Assembly (NCBI GenBank): GCA_025929635.1
Contig: JAICPX010000003.1
Location: forward strand, 1 to 36,767
Source of the DNA: Chitinophagaceae bacterium
GTDB taxonomy: Bacteria > Bacteroidota > Bacteroidia > Chitinophagales > Chitinophagaceae
Length of the DNA: 36,767 bases
Direction: 5' to 3'
Under the pieces are notes generated by a model. It ran no database searches. It had not been told where the DNA came from and worked only from the letters and a program-made list of their open reading frames with translations. This document shows, one piece after another, positions 25,131-33,513 of the stretch; within the stretch, counting starts at the first letter, position 1; each line of letters opens with the position of its first letter. Position numbers and translations under genes: made by a program.

Positions 25131-25484
25131 TTAATTCTTATTCAGTTGAGGTACGCCAACAGTCAGCTTAATTTTTTGTGGAATAATTGTCTTGACGGGT
25201 AATATGTAAGTCATATTACCTTTTTGATAAGTCACAAGTGAGTTGCGCGTAAAAGAATTAAGATCTTTTTTCTGACTGATAATTTGGCTACCGCGATATT
25301 GATAACCCGATTTTAAAGTAAACTTGCCCGGAGTAATAGTGGGTCTGGAATTCAATAAGGAACTTTTCTTTTTTGATTTGCCATCACCCAGTGTAGCAAA
25401 TGCGGCAACTGACAAGCCAACTAAAAACAATGTTGTCAGCTTTCTCGTCAGCATTTTTTTGAGTATAGTCTTGTAGGTCTTCAT
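25131..25484 (-). CDS. Small secreted hypothetical protein
   Basis: 117 residues with a signal peptide (MLTRKLTTLFLVGLSVAAFA from the second Met; a start ten codons upstream adds more Lys). The mature part is basic, rich in Ser, Lys, Gln and Tyr, with short predicted beta strands (TPGKFTLKSGYQYRGSQ, NMTYILPVKTIIPQKIKL). No family is recognised. It is probably periplasmic or surface exposed. It converges tightly with the GLPGLI gene and diverges from the TPR gene across 146 nt. Confidence 0.6.
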   Translation of the reverse strand: MKTYKTILKKMLTRKLTTLFLVGLSVAAFATLGDGKSKKKSSLLNSRPTITPGKFTLKSGYQYRGSQIISQKKDLNSFTRNSLVTYQKGNMTYILPVKTIIPQKIKLTVGVPQLNKN

Positions 25485-25630
25485 CCTTCAGCAAATTTAA
25501 AAACAAAAATATTCATAAAACAAACCGTCTATCCACAATTTTTACATTTGTTTAACGCAGAAAACAGGAAAAAGTTATTAAAAGTTGCCGGTTTTTTCAA
25601 AAATCCATAACTTGACTAAACTTCCGAACC

Positions 25631-27052
25631 ATGAAAGAAAATCCACTCCGGAAAAACGACAGTGAATTGCAGGAAATCCTCAAGCGGTACGACAATCTCA
25701 AAAAAGGTCGGGGTCAGTCTTATATTGACGAGGAGTCTTTCGAAAAAATCATAGATTATTTTGATGAAAAGGAGGATATCGGAAGCGCCCTGGAGGCAGC
25801 CGAAAAAGGGGCTGAGCAATACCCTTTTTCTTCAGCCATGGTCATTAGGAGGGCGGATCTCCTGATTGCCACCCATAAATATCGCGAAGCGCTGGATCTC
25901 CTGGATCATGCAGCCCTGCTAGATAGCGGTGACATCAATGTTTACATTTTAAAAACAGACGCATACCTGGCGCTTGATAAGCAGGAAAAGGCGGTTGAAA
26001 TTCTTGAGCAGGCACTGGCGCTGTTTACCGGTGAAGAAAGAATTTCGCTGTTGTTTGAGCTTGCCGATGTGTATGACGATTACCAGGAGTTTGAAAAAGT
26101 ATTTGATTGCTTAAAATTGATACTTGAGGACGATCCAAATAATGAAGAAGCCCTTTATAAGATTTGTTTTTGGACAGACTTTACGGGGAGAAATGAGGAA
26201 AGTATTAAACTTCATCAAAAGATCATCGATGACTTCCCGTATAATGATCTCGCATGGTTTAATCTCGGGGCTGCTTACCAGGGAATAAAATTGTACGAAA
26301 AGGCGCTTGATGCGTATCATTATGCTGTTGCAATAAACGAAAAATTCGACTATGCTTATCGGAATATGGGGGATGCCTACATCCGGTTAAAAAAGTATAA
26401 AGAAGCGATCGAGGTTTTACAAAAGGTACTTGAGCTTACCAAACCAGAAGCACTCATTTACGAAGCGCTTGGCTATTGCTATGATAAGCTTCATAATAAC
26501 GGGCAAGCAAGATTTTATTACCGAAAGGCTTCACATATTTCTCCCGACGATAGCAAGCTTTATTATAAAATAGCGTGTACCTACTTTAACGAAGGCGAGT
26601 GGGAAAGTGCAGCAAAACAGCTTGAAACGGCTTTGAGAATCCACCGGCACCAGGCTGAGTATAATTTACTCATGGGTGAATGCAAAATACAGCAAGGATT
26701 TTATAAAGATGCTATTCATTATTTTTCTGCAGTAGTTAGTCAAAGCCCGAGGAATAAAAGAGGATGGGAGGCGCTGGTAAGATGTCTTTATTTTGGCAAA
26801 TATTATGACGAAGCAAGAGAGCAAGTTGTTGCTGCGATCAAAATATTTAATGCACAACCGATATTTGTTTACTATTTAAGCGCTATACTTTTTGCTCTTG
26901 GAAAAACAAAAGAAGGCATTCTGCAATTAGAGAATGCAATGTCGAAATCACCAAAGCTGGTAAAAAGGTTTGTTGAACTAAATCCAGCTATTCTCCAAAA
27001 TCATCATGTGGTGGATGTGATCTCCAAATTCAAGAGAAAGCGCTCAATTTAA
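25631..27052 (+). CDS. Cytoplasmic TPR-repeat protein
   Basis: 473 residues, almost all helical and organised as tandem tetratricopeptide repeats, without a signal peptide or membrane segment. Clear repeats include YREALDLLDHAALLDSGD, WFNLGAAYQGIKLYEKALDAY, AYRNMGDAYIRLKKYKEAIEV and YYKIACTYFNEGEWESAAKQL. The acidic N-terminus (KNDSELQEILKRYDNLKKG) precedes the first repeat. Such proteins are scaffolds for protein-protein contacts; the partner is unknown. Upstream, a TTG and TAACTTGA are separated by about 20 nt, a poor but possible promoter. Confidence 0.85.
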   Translation: MKENPLRKNDSELQEILKRYDNLKKGRGQSYIDEESFEKIIDYFDEKEDIGSALEAAEKGAEQYPFSSAMVIRRADLLIATHKYREALDLLDHAALLDSGDINVYILKTDAYLALDKQEKAVEILEQALALFTGEERISLLFELADVYDDYQEFEKVFDCLKLILEDDPNNEEALYKICFWTDFTGRNEESIKLHQKIIDDFPYNDLAWFNLGAAYQGIKLYEKALDAYHYAVAINEKFDYAYRNMGDAYIRLKKYKEAIEVLQKVLELTKPEALIYEALGYCYDKLHNNGQARFYYRKASHISPDDSKLYYKIACTYFNEGEWESAAKQLETALRIHRHQAEYNLLMGECKIQQGFYKDAIHYFSAVVSQSPRNKRGWEALVRCLYFGKYYDEAREQVVAAIKIFNAQPIFVYYLSAILFALGKTKEGILQLENAMSKSPKLVKRFVELNPAILQNHHVVDVISKFKRKRSI

Positions 27053-27110
27053 CACGATTTATCTTTTGTATCTGGTAACCTTGCGCTGACACACTCTGGG
27101 CATTCTTTCC

Positions 27111-27118
27111 TATTTTTG
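27111..27118 (+). promoter_or_regulatory. -7 promoter element of the comA-like/aroE pair
   Basis: TATTTTTG matches TAnnTTTG, 54 nt before the ATG at 27173. No TTG occurs at the usual spacing upstream, so only the -7 element is supported. Confidence 0.4.
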
Positions 27119-27172
27119 CCGCCATTGCAACAGAGCTGGCCAACGCAGAATTGCTAGTCAATATAATCAACT

Positions 27173-27943
27173 ATGAATTTCAACTTAAATAACATTCCTG
27201 ACCGCAATCAGAAGCCACGGACGTTCGGATTGACAATGGTCATGGATAAAGGACTTAGTATAAATGAAGCAAAGAATTTTTTAAGTGTCTCTCATCCTCA
27301 TGTTGATATAGTGAAGCTTGGTTTCGGTACATCCTTCGTGACACCGAATCTTAAAGAGAAGATCGAGGTATACCAATCCTATGACATACCTGTGTATTTT
27401 GGCGGCACCTTGTTTGAAGCATTCCTGATAAGAAATCAGTTTGAGGATTATATAGCCGTTTGCAAAAAGTACGGGATCAGTTATATGGAGGTTAGTGATG
27501 GCTCGATCACGATTCCTCATTCGGAGAAGTGCGGCTATATAGAAAAACTAACTCAATATGGAACTGTGTTAAGCGAAGTGGGTAGTAAAGACGCGGAGCA
27601 TATCATCCCGCCGTATAAATGGATCGAATTAATGCGTGCTGAATTAAATGCAGGAGCCTCATATGTTATTGCGGAAGCAAGAGAGGCTGGTAATGTTGGT
27701 ATTTACCGGGGTAGCGGAGAGGTGAGAGAAGGATTGGTGCAGGAAATATTGACGCAAATACCCGCTGAAAAGATCATTTGGGAAGCACCGCAAAAAGCAC
27801 AGCAACTGTATTTTATTGAACTGATCGGTTGTAATGTAAACCTTGGAAATATAGCGCCAACGGAAATGTTGCCTCTCGAAGCAATGCGGGTTGGACTTCG
27901 TGGTGACACTTTTCATTTATTCCTGAATAAAGAAGAAGCCTGA
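27173..27943 (+). CDS. Phosphosulfolactate synthase-like (ComA family)
   Basis: 256 residues of the ComA family, a TIM barrel that adds sulfite to phosphoenolpyruvate to give phosphosulfolactate, first known from coenzyme M synthesis. Recognisable blocks: RTFGLTMVMDKGLS with Lys26, HVDIVKLGFGTSFV, PVYFGGTLFEAFLIRNQ, GISYMEVSDGSI, the catalytic-side IAEAREAGNVGIYRG, and IWEAPQKAQQLYFIELIGCNVNLGNI. Bacteroidota make no coenzyme M, so the product may feed sulfolactate or sulfonate metabolism, or the substrate may differ. Its TGA overlaps the aroE ATG (TGATG), so translation of the two is coupled. Confidence 0.85.
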   Translation: MNFNLNNIPDRNQKPRTFGLTMVMDKGLSINEAKNFLSVSHPHVDIVKLGFGTSFVTPNLKEKIEVYQSYDIPVYFGGTLFEAFLIRNQFEDYIAVCKKYGISYMEVSDGSITIPHSEKCGYIEKLTQYGTVLSEVGSKDAEHIIPPYKWIELMRAELNAGASYVIAEAREAGNVGIYRGSGEVREGLVQEILTQIPAEKIIWEAPQKAQQLYFIELIGCNVNLGNIAPTEMLPLEAMRVGLRGDTFHLFLNKEEA

Positions 27944-28695
27944 TGCGATTGTTTGGTTTGATCGGATATCCTTTATCACATTCTTTTTCAAAAAAATATT
28001 TCACAGAAAAATTTGAAAAAGAAGGGTGGCGTGATTGTGTTTACGAGAATTTCCCGATCGCGTCCATTGATGAACTGAAAAAGATACTTGCGCAGCCTGG
28101 CCTGGAAGGATTGAATGTGACAATTCCTTATAAAGAAAAGGTCATTTCTTTTCTTCACCAGCCTTCACCTGTAGTAAAAAAAATAAAGGCTTGTAATTGC
28201 ATCAAAATCCAGAATGGAAAACTTTACGGATACAATACTGACATTGCCGGGTTTGAAAAATCATTAAAAAAGAATTGGAACCCATTTCTTCAATCGCATG
28301 CGCTTATCCTGGGGACCGGCGGATCGGCAAAGGCGGTGAAATATGTATTTGATAAATTCGATATCAAATACAAATATGTGTCCCGTAAGCCATCCGCTGA
28401 CAGTTTTTCTTATGAGCAACTGACCAAAGCAATCATTGCAAAATACAAACTGATAGTGAATACCACGCCTTTAGGAATGTTCCCAAACATTGTAGAAGCT
28501 CCACCGATCCCTTACGAGTTCCTTACGTCCGAACATTTTCTGTTTGATCTTATTTACAATCCCGCCAAAACACTTTTCTTGAAAAAAGGAGAGGAATATG
28601 GAGCATTTATCCAGAACGGGTATGATATGCTTGTGGAACAGGCAGAAGTGAACTGGGAAATATGGAATAAGGACGAAGCGCCTACAGACCTTTGA
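27943..28695 (+). CDS. aroE: Shikimate dehydrogenase
   Basis: AroE reduces 3-dehydroshikimate to shikimate with NADPH in aromatic amino-acid synthesis. The 250 residues carry the substrate site (GYPLSHSFSKKYF, with both serines), the catalytic lysine in NVTIPYKEKV, the NCIK...YGYNTDIAGF block with its aspartate, the nucleotide loop LILGTGGSAKAV, and NTTPLGMFP. It is somewhat shorter than the typical 270 residues. The start overlaps the ComA-like stop by one base. Its last 14 nt overlap the end of the thioesterase gene on the other strand. Confidence 0.94.
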   Translation: MRLFGLIGYPLSHSFSKKYFTEKFEKEGWRDCVYENFPIASIDELKKILAQPGLEGLNVTIPYKEKVISFLHQPSPVVKKIKACNCIKIQNGKLYGYNTDIAGFEKSLKKNWNPFLQSHALILGTGGSAKAVKYVFDKFDIKYKYVSRKPSADSFSYEQLTKAIIAKYKLIVNTTPLGMFPNIVEAPPIPYEFLTSEHFLFDLIYNPAKTLFLKKGEEYGAFIQNGYDMLVEQAEVNWEIWNKDEAPTDL

Positions 28696-29119
28696 TCTTA
28701 TTCTTTGCCTCTTCCGGTATTGTTGCCAGCTTTTTTTGATCGTAGTCATAACAAACCATCCAGGTTTTGGCTAATGCAACGGGTACCATCTCACCGGTTG
28801 AAGATTTTTTTTCAAGTTTGTAGAAAAGGTCAAATGCAACTTTTGTTATTTCTCCAATTGCAATAGAAGAAATGATCTCATCCCCATAGTACGTTTGATT
28901 TTTGTACTCTATTGCCACATCACTCATAATAGTTCCAACGCCACCAAAATTCAATTCATCATAACCGCAATGTTTAAAGAATTGGGCTCTTGTTTCATGT
29001 ACAATAGAGAGAATGGTGTCATTCCCGACATGTCCGCCAAAATTAATATCCGTGATTCTTACAGGAATTCTGGTAGTAAAGCAAAACTTAGCTGGCAACT
29101 CAATTTTTATTCGTGCCAT
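28682..29119 (-). CDS. Acyl-CoA thioesterase-like protein (4HBT hotdog fold)
   Basis: From the ATG at 29119 the product has 145 residues; a start five codons earlier (29134) is possible. It shows the 4-hydroxybenzoyl-CoA thioesterase pattern: VRITDINFGGHVGNDTILSIVHETR, with the aspartate and histidine near the active site, then YKNQTYYGDEIISSIAIGEI, and a final strand ALAKTWMVCYDYDQKK. It probably hydrolyses an acyl-CoA or acyl-ACP; the substrate is unknown. It follows the anti-sigma gene by about 29 nt and may be the last gene of that operon. It converges with aroE, with a 14-nt overlap of the ends. Confidence 0.88.
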   Translation of the reverse strand: MARIKIELPAKFCFTTRIPVRITDINFGGHVGNDTILSIVHETRAQFFKHCGYDELNFGGVGTIMSDVAIEYKNQTYYGDEIISSIAIGEITKVAFDLFYKLEKKSSTGEMVPVALAKTWMVCYDYDQKKLATIPEEAKNKIKGL

Positions 29120-29148
29120 TTTACTTCTTTGCAATAAATGTAATGAAA

Positions 29149-30033
29149 CTATTTGTTCTGGACCGTTTTTAGCAATTCTACAAAACTCGTAAACGCGTCA
29201 CCCGCTGAAACCGGCGCAGAAACAACTTTCATTCTCCATTCATTCAGCGTTTCTTTCCAGTATGTGCCTTCGCCAAATAACACTTCGTAATAATCCTCAG
29301 ATATAGGTTTATCCTGGAGATGGGGCGCCAATGAAGCTAATTGAGCAGGGATCTTTACCAGCCGCCCGTTAGCATTTACCATGGTGAAGTAGTTCTGATC
29401 CGATGTAACCAATGAAAGATCATCGATCGGTTCCTGAAATTTTTTTCTTAATGGCTCATTTAAAGAAGCATATTGAGCCATTGCGGGTTGGGCAACCAGA
29501 CTATTTCTATCCCGTGAAATGTGATCCTTTTTTGTTCTTATCGTTCGAGGATTATCAATGACTGATGTGTTAGCTCTTTCTTCAGGTGCGGGATTGCTGG
29601 CGATCTCTGAATCGGAGGTATCAGTTGGACTGTCAATAAAATCCGGATTTTCTTTTTTGCTGGTAGCGTTTGTATCAGTTGAAGGTTTTTGCTGAGTTTT
29701 TTCAACGCCGGCAAGCCCAATTGAATTGTTATTATAATTCCTGAATAAAATCCAACCTGTAGCGATTAAGCCAATAAATACCGCAGCCACCGCCAATCTT
29801 TTTAAATTAATAACCCTGCCACTTTTTGTAGCCTGGTTTTTTTCAAAAAAATTTATGGTTGAATCTATTTTTTCCCAAACACCTGCAGGTGGATTTAATT
29901 CGGTGCTCAGCATTTTTTTGGCAAGGAGGTTATCTTCATTGATCTCATCAATGTGTACAGAAAGCTTTTGCCATACCGCCGGGGGCGGTGTCACTTCCAT
30001 TTCATACAGTCTTTTTTGTATTTCGGAGTTCAT
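29149..30033 (-). CDS. Membrane anti-sigma factor-like protein
   Basis: 294 residues: a cytoplasmic N-terminal part, one membrane helix at about 79-98 (RLAVAAVFIGLIATGWILF), and a long extracytoplasmic part rich in Ser, Thr, Asn and Pro. The start overlaps the ECF sigma stop by 4 nt, the usual arrangement of a sigma and its anti-sigma, so control of that sigma is a strong inference. The cytoplasmic part holds two copies of a PP-x-x-VW-x-K motif (PPPAVWQKL at 16-24 and PPAGVWEKI at 48-56). No classical zinc-binding HxxxCxxC motif of ZAS anti-sigmas is present. Confidence 0.75.
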   Translation of the reverse strand: MNSEIQKRLYEMEVTPPPAVWQKLSVHIDEINEDNLLAKKMLSTELNPPAGVWEKIDSTINFFEKNQATKSGRVINLKRLAVAAVFIGLIATGWILFRNYNNNSIGLAGVEKTQQKPSTDTNATSKKENPDFIDSPTDTSDSEIASNPAPEERANTSVIDNPRTIRTKKDHISRDRNSLVAQPAMAQYASLNEPLRKKFQEPIDDLSLVTSDQNYFTMVNANGRLVKIPAQLASLAPHLQDKPISEDYYEVLFGEGTYWKETLNEWRMKVVSAPVSAGDAFTSFVELLKTVQNK

Positions 30034-30608
30034 TCTACCTTCTGTTTTCTGTCTTTCTCATCCAGGAAATTGATCACCATATCCTGCAATATCATTCTTG
30101 CTCTCGCCAGTTGCGATTTACTTGTGCCCTCGCTAATGCCTAAAATATCGCCGATCTCTCTGTGTGTATAGCCTTCTACCACATATAGATTAAACACTGT
30201 CCGGTATCCTGGCGACAATTGCCGGATCAGGTTCAAAATATCCTTTTCACCCAACCTGTCAAGAGCCGTTTTCTCTTTATAAGGGATGGTGTTTTCTTCC
30301 GTTTCAGCCAGGGGTTTCAGGTAAGTTCTCCGGCGCAAGTGTTCAATTGCAGTATTTACAAAGATCCTCCTGATCCAGCCTTCAAATGAGCCCTCACCGC
30401 GAAACCGGCTAAGGTTTTTATAAATTTTTACAAATCCATCCTGCAATATGTCCTGCGCATCCTCACCATTTCCTGCATACCGGAGACAAACTGCATACAT
30501 TTTCGAACTGAACCTGTTGTAAAGTTCTTCCTGCATTCGCCTCTCCCCATTTATACACCCCTGGATTAAGTCGCTTTCGCTGATATTATGGTTGCTTGAT
30601 GTGCTCAA
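30030..30608 (-). CDS. ECF RNA polymerase sigma factor
   Basis: A 192-residue sigma-70-family ECF factor. Region 2 reads YNRFSSKMYAVCLRYAGNGEDAQDILQDGFVKIY, with the DAQDILQD core contact and the -10 reading helix FEGWIRRIFVNTAIEHLRR. Region 4 is YRTVFNLYVVEGYTHREIGDILGISEGTSKSQLARAR, a helix-turn-helix. It overlaps the rdgB stop by 4 nt upstream and the anti-sigma start by 4 nt downstream. The regulon cannot be told from the sequence; no matching autoregulated promoter was identified. Confidence 0.94.
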   Translation of the reverse strand: MSTSSNHNISESDLIQGCINGERRMQEELYNRFSSKMYAVCLRYAGNGEDAQDILQDGFVKIYKNLSRFRGEGSFEGWIRRIFVNTAIEHLRRRTYLKPLAETEENTIPYKEKTALDRLGEKDILNLIRQLSPGYRTVFNLYVVEGYTHREIGDILGISEGTSKSQLARARMILQDMVINFLDEKDRKQKVE

Positions 30609-31213
30609 ATTCCGGAGTTTGACTTCATAGTTTGCAAATATGCGACCAATTTGGCAGCCGCTTTTGTTCTATGGTTAAATTGGTTCTTTTCGTCAATGGA
30701 CATTTCGGCAAAAGTGCGATCGCTGTTCTCGGGAATAAAGATCGGGTCATAACCGAACCCTTCAAGCCCTCTTGGGGTATTGACGATCTTACCATTACAA
30801 ATTCCTTCAAACCGGGTTTCTTTCCCATCAATTATCAGCGAGATTACCGCTCTGAATCTTGCCTTCTTATTGGTGTATGACGACAGGTTGGCTAAAACTT
30901 TTTCAATATTTTCCTTAAAAGATCTGTTTTCACCGGCATAACGTGCACTTTTAACGCCGGGTTCGCCATTTAAGGCTTCGATCTCCAGTCCCGTGTCTTC
31001 ACTAAAACAGTCTCTACCGGTAAGTTTGTAGACTGTCTGCGACTTTTCCAAAGCATTTTCTTCAAGTGTATTATGCGGTTCAGGAATTTCGATATCAAGT
31101 CCTGCCTCACTCAATGAAACTATTTCTACCCGGTCGTCAGCCGATTCATTTTTAAAAAAAGATTTTAGCTCTTCGATCTTGTGCTGATTATTACTGGCAA
31201 AAATCAATTTCAT
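30605..31213 (-). CDS. rdgB: XTP/dITP diphosphatase (RdgB/HAM1)
   Basis: This enzyme cleaves dITP, ITP and XTP to the monophosphates and keeps deaminated purines out of nucleic acid. The ATG at 31213 gives 202 residues beginning MKLIFASNNQHKIEELK, the normal family start; ten extra upstream codons would be abnormal. Other hallmarks: FSEDTGLEIEALNGEPGVKSARYAG, GFGYDPIFIPE and FAEMSIDEKNQFNHRTKA. It overlaps the upstream psi-like gene by 4 nt and the downstream sigma gene by 4 nt, so it is embedded in a translationally coupled operon. Confidence 0.95.
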   Translation of the reverse strand: MKLIFASNNQHKIEELKSFFKNESADDRVEIVSLSEAGLDIEIPEPHNTLEENALEKSQTVYKLTGRDCFSEDTGLEIEALNGEPGVKSARYAGENRSFKENIEKVLANLSSYTNKKARFRAVISLIIDGKETRFEGICNGKIVNTPRGLEGFGYDPIFIPENSDRTFAEMSIDEKNQFNHRTKAAAKLVAYLQTMKSNSGI

Positions 31214-31743
31214 ATGTTGTAGATCTTTTTGAGGCAAGCCCATAATTTTCCCTTCAGGTCTTTATCTGGTTCAATTGTTTCCAGTGAAGGGCAGGATACA
31301 AATACTGCATCTTTATAACCCTGTACCTGGAATTCAGGAAAATTCATTGGCATTCCAAATTCTGCAGGCCTTATACCAAATAATAGAACCGATTTTGGGT
31401 TGAAGTAATTCAATATCTCATTGAATTGAGCTGATGGATGATCCTGGCAATTTAAAATCGCTACATCACTAATATGGAGACTGCAGGCCCCCAGTAGTTT
31501 TGTAAGAAATGATAGCTGTTTTTCGGGCAGATGAACAGCATCAGCATATCGAACTGCCACAAGCGTTTTCTTTTTATTTTCCCCAAGGTATATCCACCCG
31601 CCAGCTACCTGTTCACCCGTAACGGGTAAGGAAGACTGCTTTCGATTAGGCAGATCTTGTTTTTTTTCGTCAATGTCAACCAAAGAGTTCTTAAACAACA
31701 GAGCTATATCAGTGGTTTCAAACTTTATAGAATTAAGACCCAT
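31210..31743 (-). CDS. Conserved hypothetical protein, possibly DNA polymerase III psi-like
   Basis: A 177-residue soluble protein without a signal peptide. Its second half (FLTKLLGACSLHISDVAILN, then VLLFGIRPAEFGMPMNFPEF, VFVSCPSLETIEPDKDLKGKLWACLKKI) looks like an alternating alpha/beta domain. The end resembles the psi subunit (HolD) pattern SPxLxxLxxNPxxKxxLW, in which the last helix packs on the domain. This is a weak pattern match only. It is the first gene of the rdgB-sigma-anti-sigma operon and diverges from ilvE. A TACATTTG on the minus strand at 31805-31798 may be its -7 element. Confidence 0.65.
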   Translation of the reverse strand: MGLNSIKFETTDIALLFKNSLVDIDEKKQDLPNRKQSSLPVTGEQVAGGWIYLGENKKKTLVAVRYADAVHLPEKQLSFLTKLLGACSLHISDVAILNCQDHPSAQFNEILNYFNPKSVLLFGIRPAEFGMPMNFPEFQVQGYKDAVFVSCPSLETIEPDKDLKGKLWACLKKIYNI

Positions 31744-31824
31744 GTATTAAGTGTATAATCTTACAATTAAGTGTTAGTTTTTTTGTTTCTTTGTGTTCAA
31801 ATGTAAACATTTATGATTGCAAGA

Positions 31825-32877
31825 ATGGACATAAGAATAACAAAAGCAGAAAGAAGCAAATTGCAGGATATAAACTTTGAAAATCTTCCGTTTGGAAAGT
31901 ATTTTACCGATCACATGCTCGAAGCGGATTTCGAAAATGGGGAATGGAAAAATGTCGAAATAAAACCTTATCAACCGTTATTGCTGTATCCTTCAGTAGT
32001 AGCATTACATTATGGCCAGGCGATCTTTGAGGGCATCAAAGCGTATAAGAATCAAAATGGCGAAGCTTTTATTTTCAGGCCGCAGGAAAACTTTAAACGG
32101 TTTAACATATCTGCAGAAAGAATGCAGATGCCAACTATTCCGGAAGAGATTTTCATGGGAGGCATGAAGCAATTAGTTGCTTTGGATAAAAGCTGGATCC
32201 CTCAAAGACATGAATACTCCCTTTATATACGCCCCTTAATGTTTGCATCTGATGAAGTGATAGGAGTGAAGCCGTCAGAAAATTACAAGTTTGTGATCAT
32301 GCTTAGTCCAACGGGTCCGTACTATCATGCACCTATGCGTATCTATGTTGAAGAAAAATATGTAAGGGCTGTTGAAGGAGGCGTGGGTTATGCCAAAACA
32401 GCGGGTAACTATGCGGCAGCAATGTATGCCACCGCGCAGGCAAAAAAACAAGGATATGACCAGGTGTTGTGGACCGATGCATTTGAGCATAAGTATGTGC
32501 ATGAATGCGGTACGATGAATGTCTTTTTTATCATTGGTGATAACGCGTTGACGCCTGATCTTGAAAGCGGGACAATTCTGGATGGGGTAACCAGGGCAAG
32601 CGTGATCACATTATTGAAAGATATGGGGTACAAGGTCGAAGAAAGACCCGTGAGTATTGATGAGATCATCGATGCTTACAAATCCGGGGCACGGTTAGAG
32701 ATCTTTGGTGCTGGTACTGCCGCGACGATTTCGTCAATTAAAGAACTCAAGTATAAAGACTTTGTGATGCATTTTGATGTGGAGAAATGGAAAGCTGCTC
32801 CAGCAATTAAAACCGCCATAACCGGGATCAGAGAAGGACTCCGTGAGGACAAATACAATTGGATGTGGAAAATCTAA
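31825..32877 (+). CDS. ilvE: Branched-chain amino-acid aminotransferase
   Basis: IlvE is a PLP-dependent fold-type IV transaminase for the last step of leucine, isoleucine and valine synthesis. From the ATG at 31825 it has 350 residues, the size of the longer (BCAT2-like) subgroup. Hallmarks: LHYGQAIFEGIKAYKNQNGEAFIFRP, YIRPLMFASDEVIGVKPS, the PLP-lysine segment KTAGNYAAAMYATAQAKKQGYDQVLWTDA, and VHECGTMNVFFII. A start four codons earlier (31813) is also possible. Downstream lies heptad array F and then the ribosomal protein cluster. Confidence 0.94.
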   Translation: MDIRITKAERSKLQDINFENLPFGKYFTDHMLEADFENGEWKNVEIKPYQPLLLYPSVVALHYGQAIFEGIKAYKNQNGEAFIFRPQENFKRFNISAERMQMPTIPEEIFMGGMKQLVALDKSWIPQRHEYSLYIRPLMFASDEVIGVKPSENYKFVIMLSPTGPYYHAPMRIYVEEKYVRAVEGGVGYAKTAGNYAAAMYATAQAKKQGYDQVLWTDAFEHKYVHECGTMNVFFIIGDNALTPDLESGTILDGVTRASVITLLKDMGYKVEERPVSIDEIIDAYKSGARLEIFGAGTAATISSIKELKYKDFVMHFDVEKWKAAPAIKTAITGIREGLREDKYNWMWKI

Positions 32878-32883
32878 AAGGTT

Positions 32884-32991
32884 AAATCCCAAATAACAAA
32901 TGCCAAATTCCGGCGGCAGCAAACCCGTTGTAATTGATGCCTTTTAGCGTGGGTAAAAAGTTTGGAATTTGAAGTTTGATATTTGGTATTT
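32884..32991. repeat. Heptad array F (unit AAATNCC), inverted arms
   Basis: Left arm 32884-32911 has four units in perfect phase (AAATCCC, AAATAAC, AAATGCC, AAATTCC). Right arm 32964-32991 reads on the minus strand AAATACC, AAATATC, AAACTTC, AAATTCC. The arms match at 22 of 28 positions and are separated by 52 nt. A TTTG within the right arm (32982-32985) serves as the -33 element of the rpsL promoter. Confidence 0.85.
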
Positions 32992-33013
32992 ACGCAGTTG
33001 CCCTTTACCTTTG
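32982..33013 (+). promoter_or_regulatory. Promoter of the rpsL operon
   Basis: TTTG at 32982-32985, 20 nt, then TACCTTTG at 33006-33013 match the Bacteroidota consensus. Transcription should start near 33020, leaving about 40 nt to the rpsL ATG. The -33 element is part of the right arm of heptad array F. Confidence 0.7.
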
Positions 33014-33060
33014 CCCCCCTTTCGGGAAATAAACCCCGGGGTCAATTTAAAAGGTCAGGA

Positions 33061-33444
33061 ATGCCTACAATTCAACAGTTAGTCCGCAAAGGAAGAGAGA
33101 TCATTAAAGCAAAAAGCAAATCAAGAGCATTGGATAGTTGTCCTCAGCGGCGTGGCGTTTGCACGAGGGTGTATACTACTACTCCAAAAAAACCTAATTC
33201 AGCGCTAAGAAAGGTTGCAAAAGTTCGTTTGACAAATAAGGTAGAGGTTATCGCTTATATCCCTGGTGAAGGCCACAACCTGCAGGAACACTCGATAGTA
33301 TTGATCCGTGGTGGTCGTGTAAAAGATCTTCCGGGTGTCCGTTATCATATTGTTCGTGGTTCGCTTGATACCGCAGGCGTAAAGGACCGTAAGAAAAGCA
33401 GGTCTAAATACGGAACCAAAAGAGAAAAAGCAACAAAAAAATAA
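33061..33444 (+). CDS. rpsL: 30S ribosomal protein S12
   Basis: 127 residues with the family start [13 protein letters not shown] and the conserved decoding-site blocks [32 protein letters not shown] and [11 protein letters not shown]. The lysine in [12 protein letters not shown] (position 43 in standard numbering) is unchanged, as in streptomycin-sensitive strains. A longer frame from 32983 was rejected because it adds 26 residues absent from the family and would start inside the promoter. It is the first gene of the rpsL-rpsG-fusA cluster. Confidence 0.98.
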   Translation: MPTIQQLVRKGREIIKAKSKSRALDSCPQRRGVCTRVYTTTPKKPNSALRKVAKVRLTNKVEVIAYIPGEGHNLQEHSIVLIRGGRVKDLPGVRYHIVRGSLDTAGVKDRKKSRSKYGTKREKATKK

Positions 33445-33513
33445 ACACGGAACTCGTGGATTAATAATCAGCATTTCACAGCTATAGCATCTGCGATAAA
33501 AAAATAATTAACA

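Noticed and set aside
32983-33060. Upstream extension of rpsL
   Set aside because: The extra 26 residues would start within the promoter and are not part of the S12 family.
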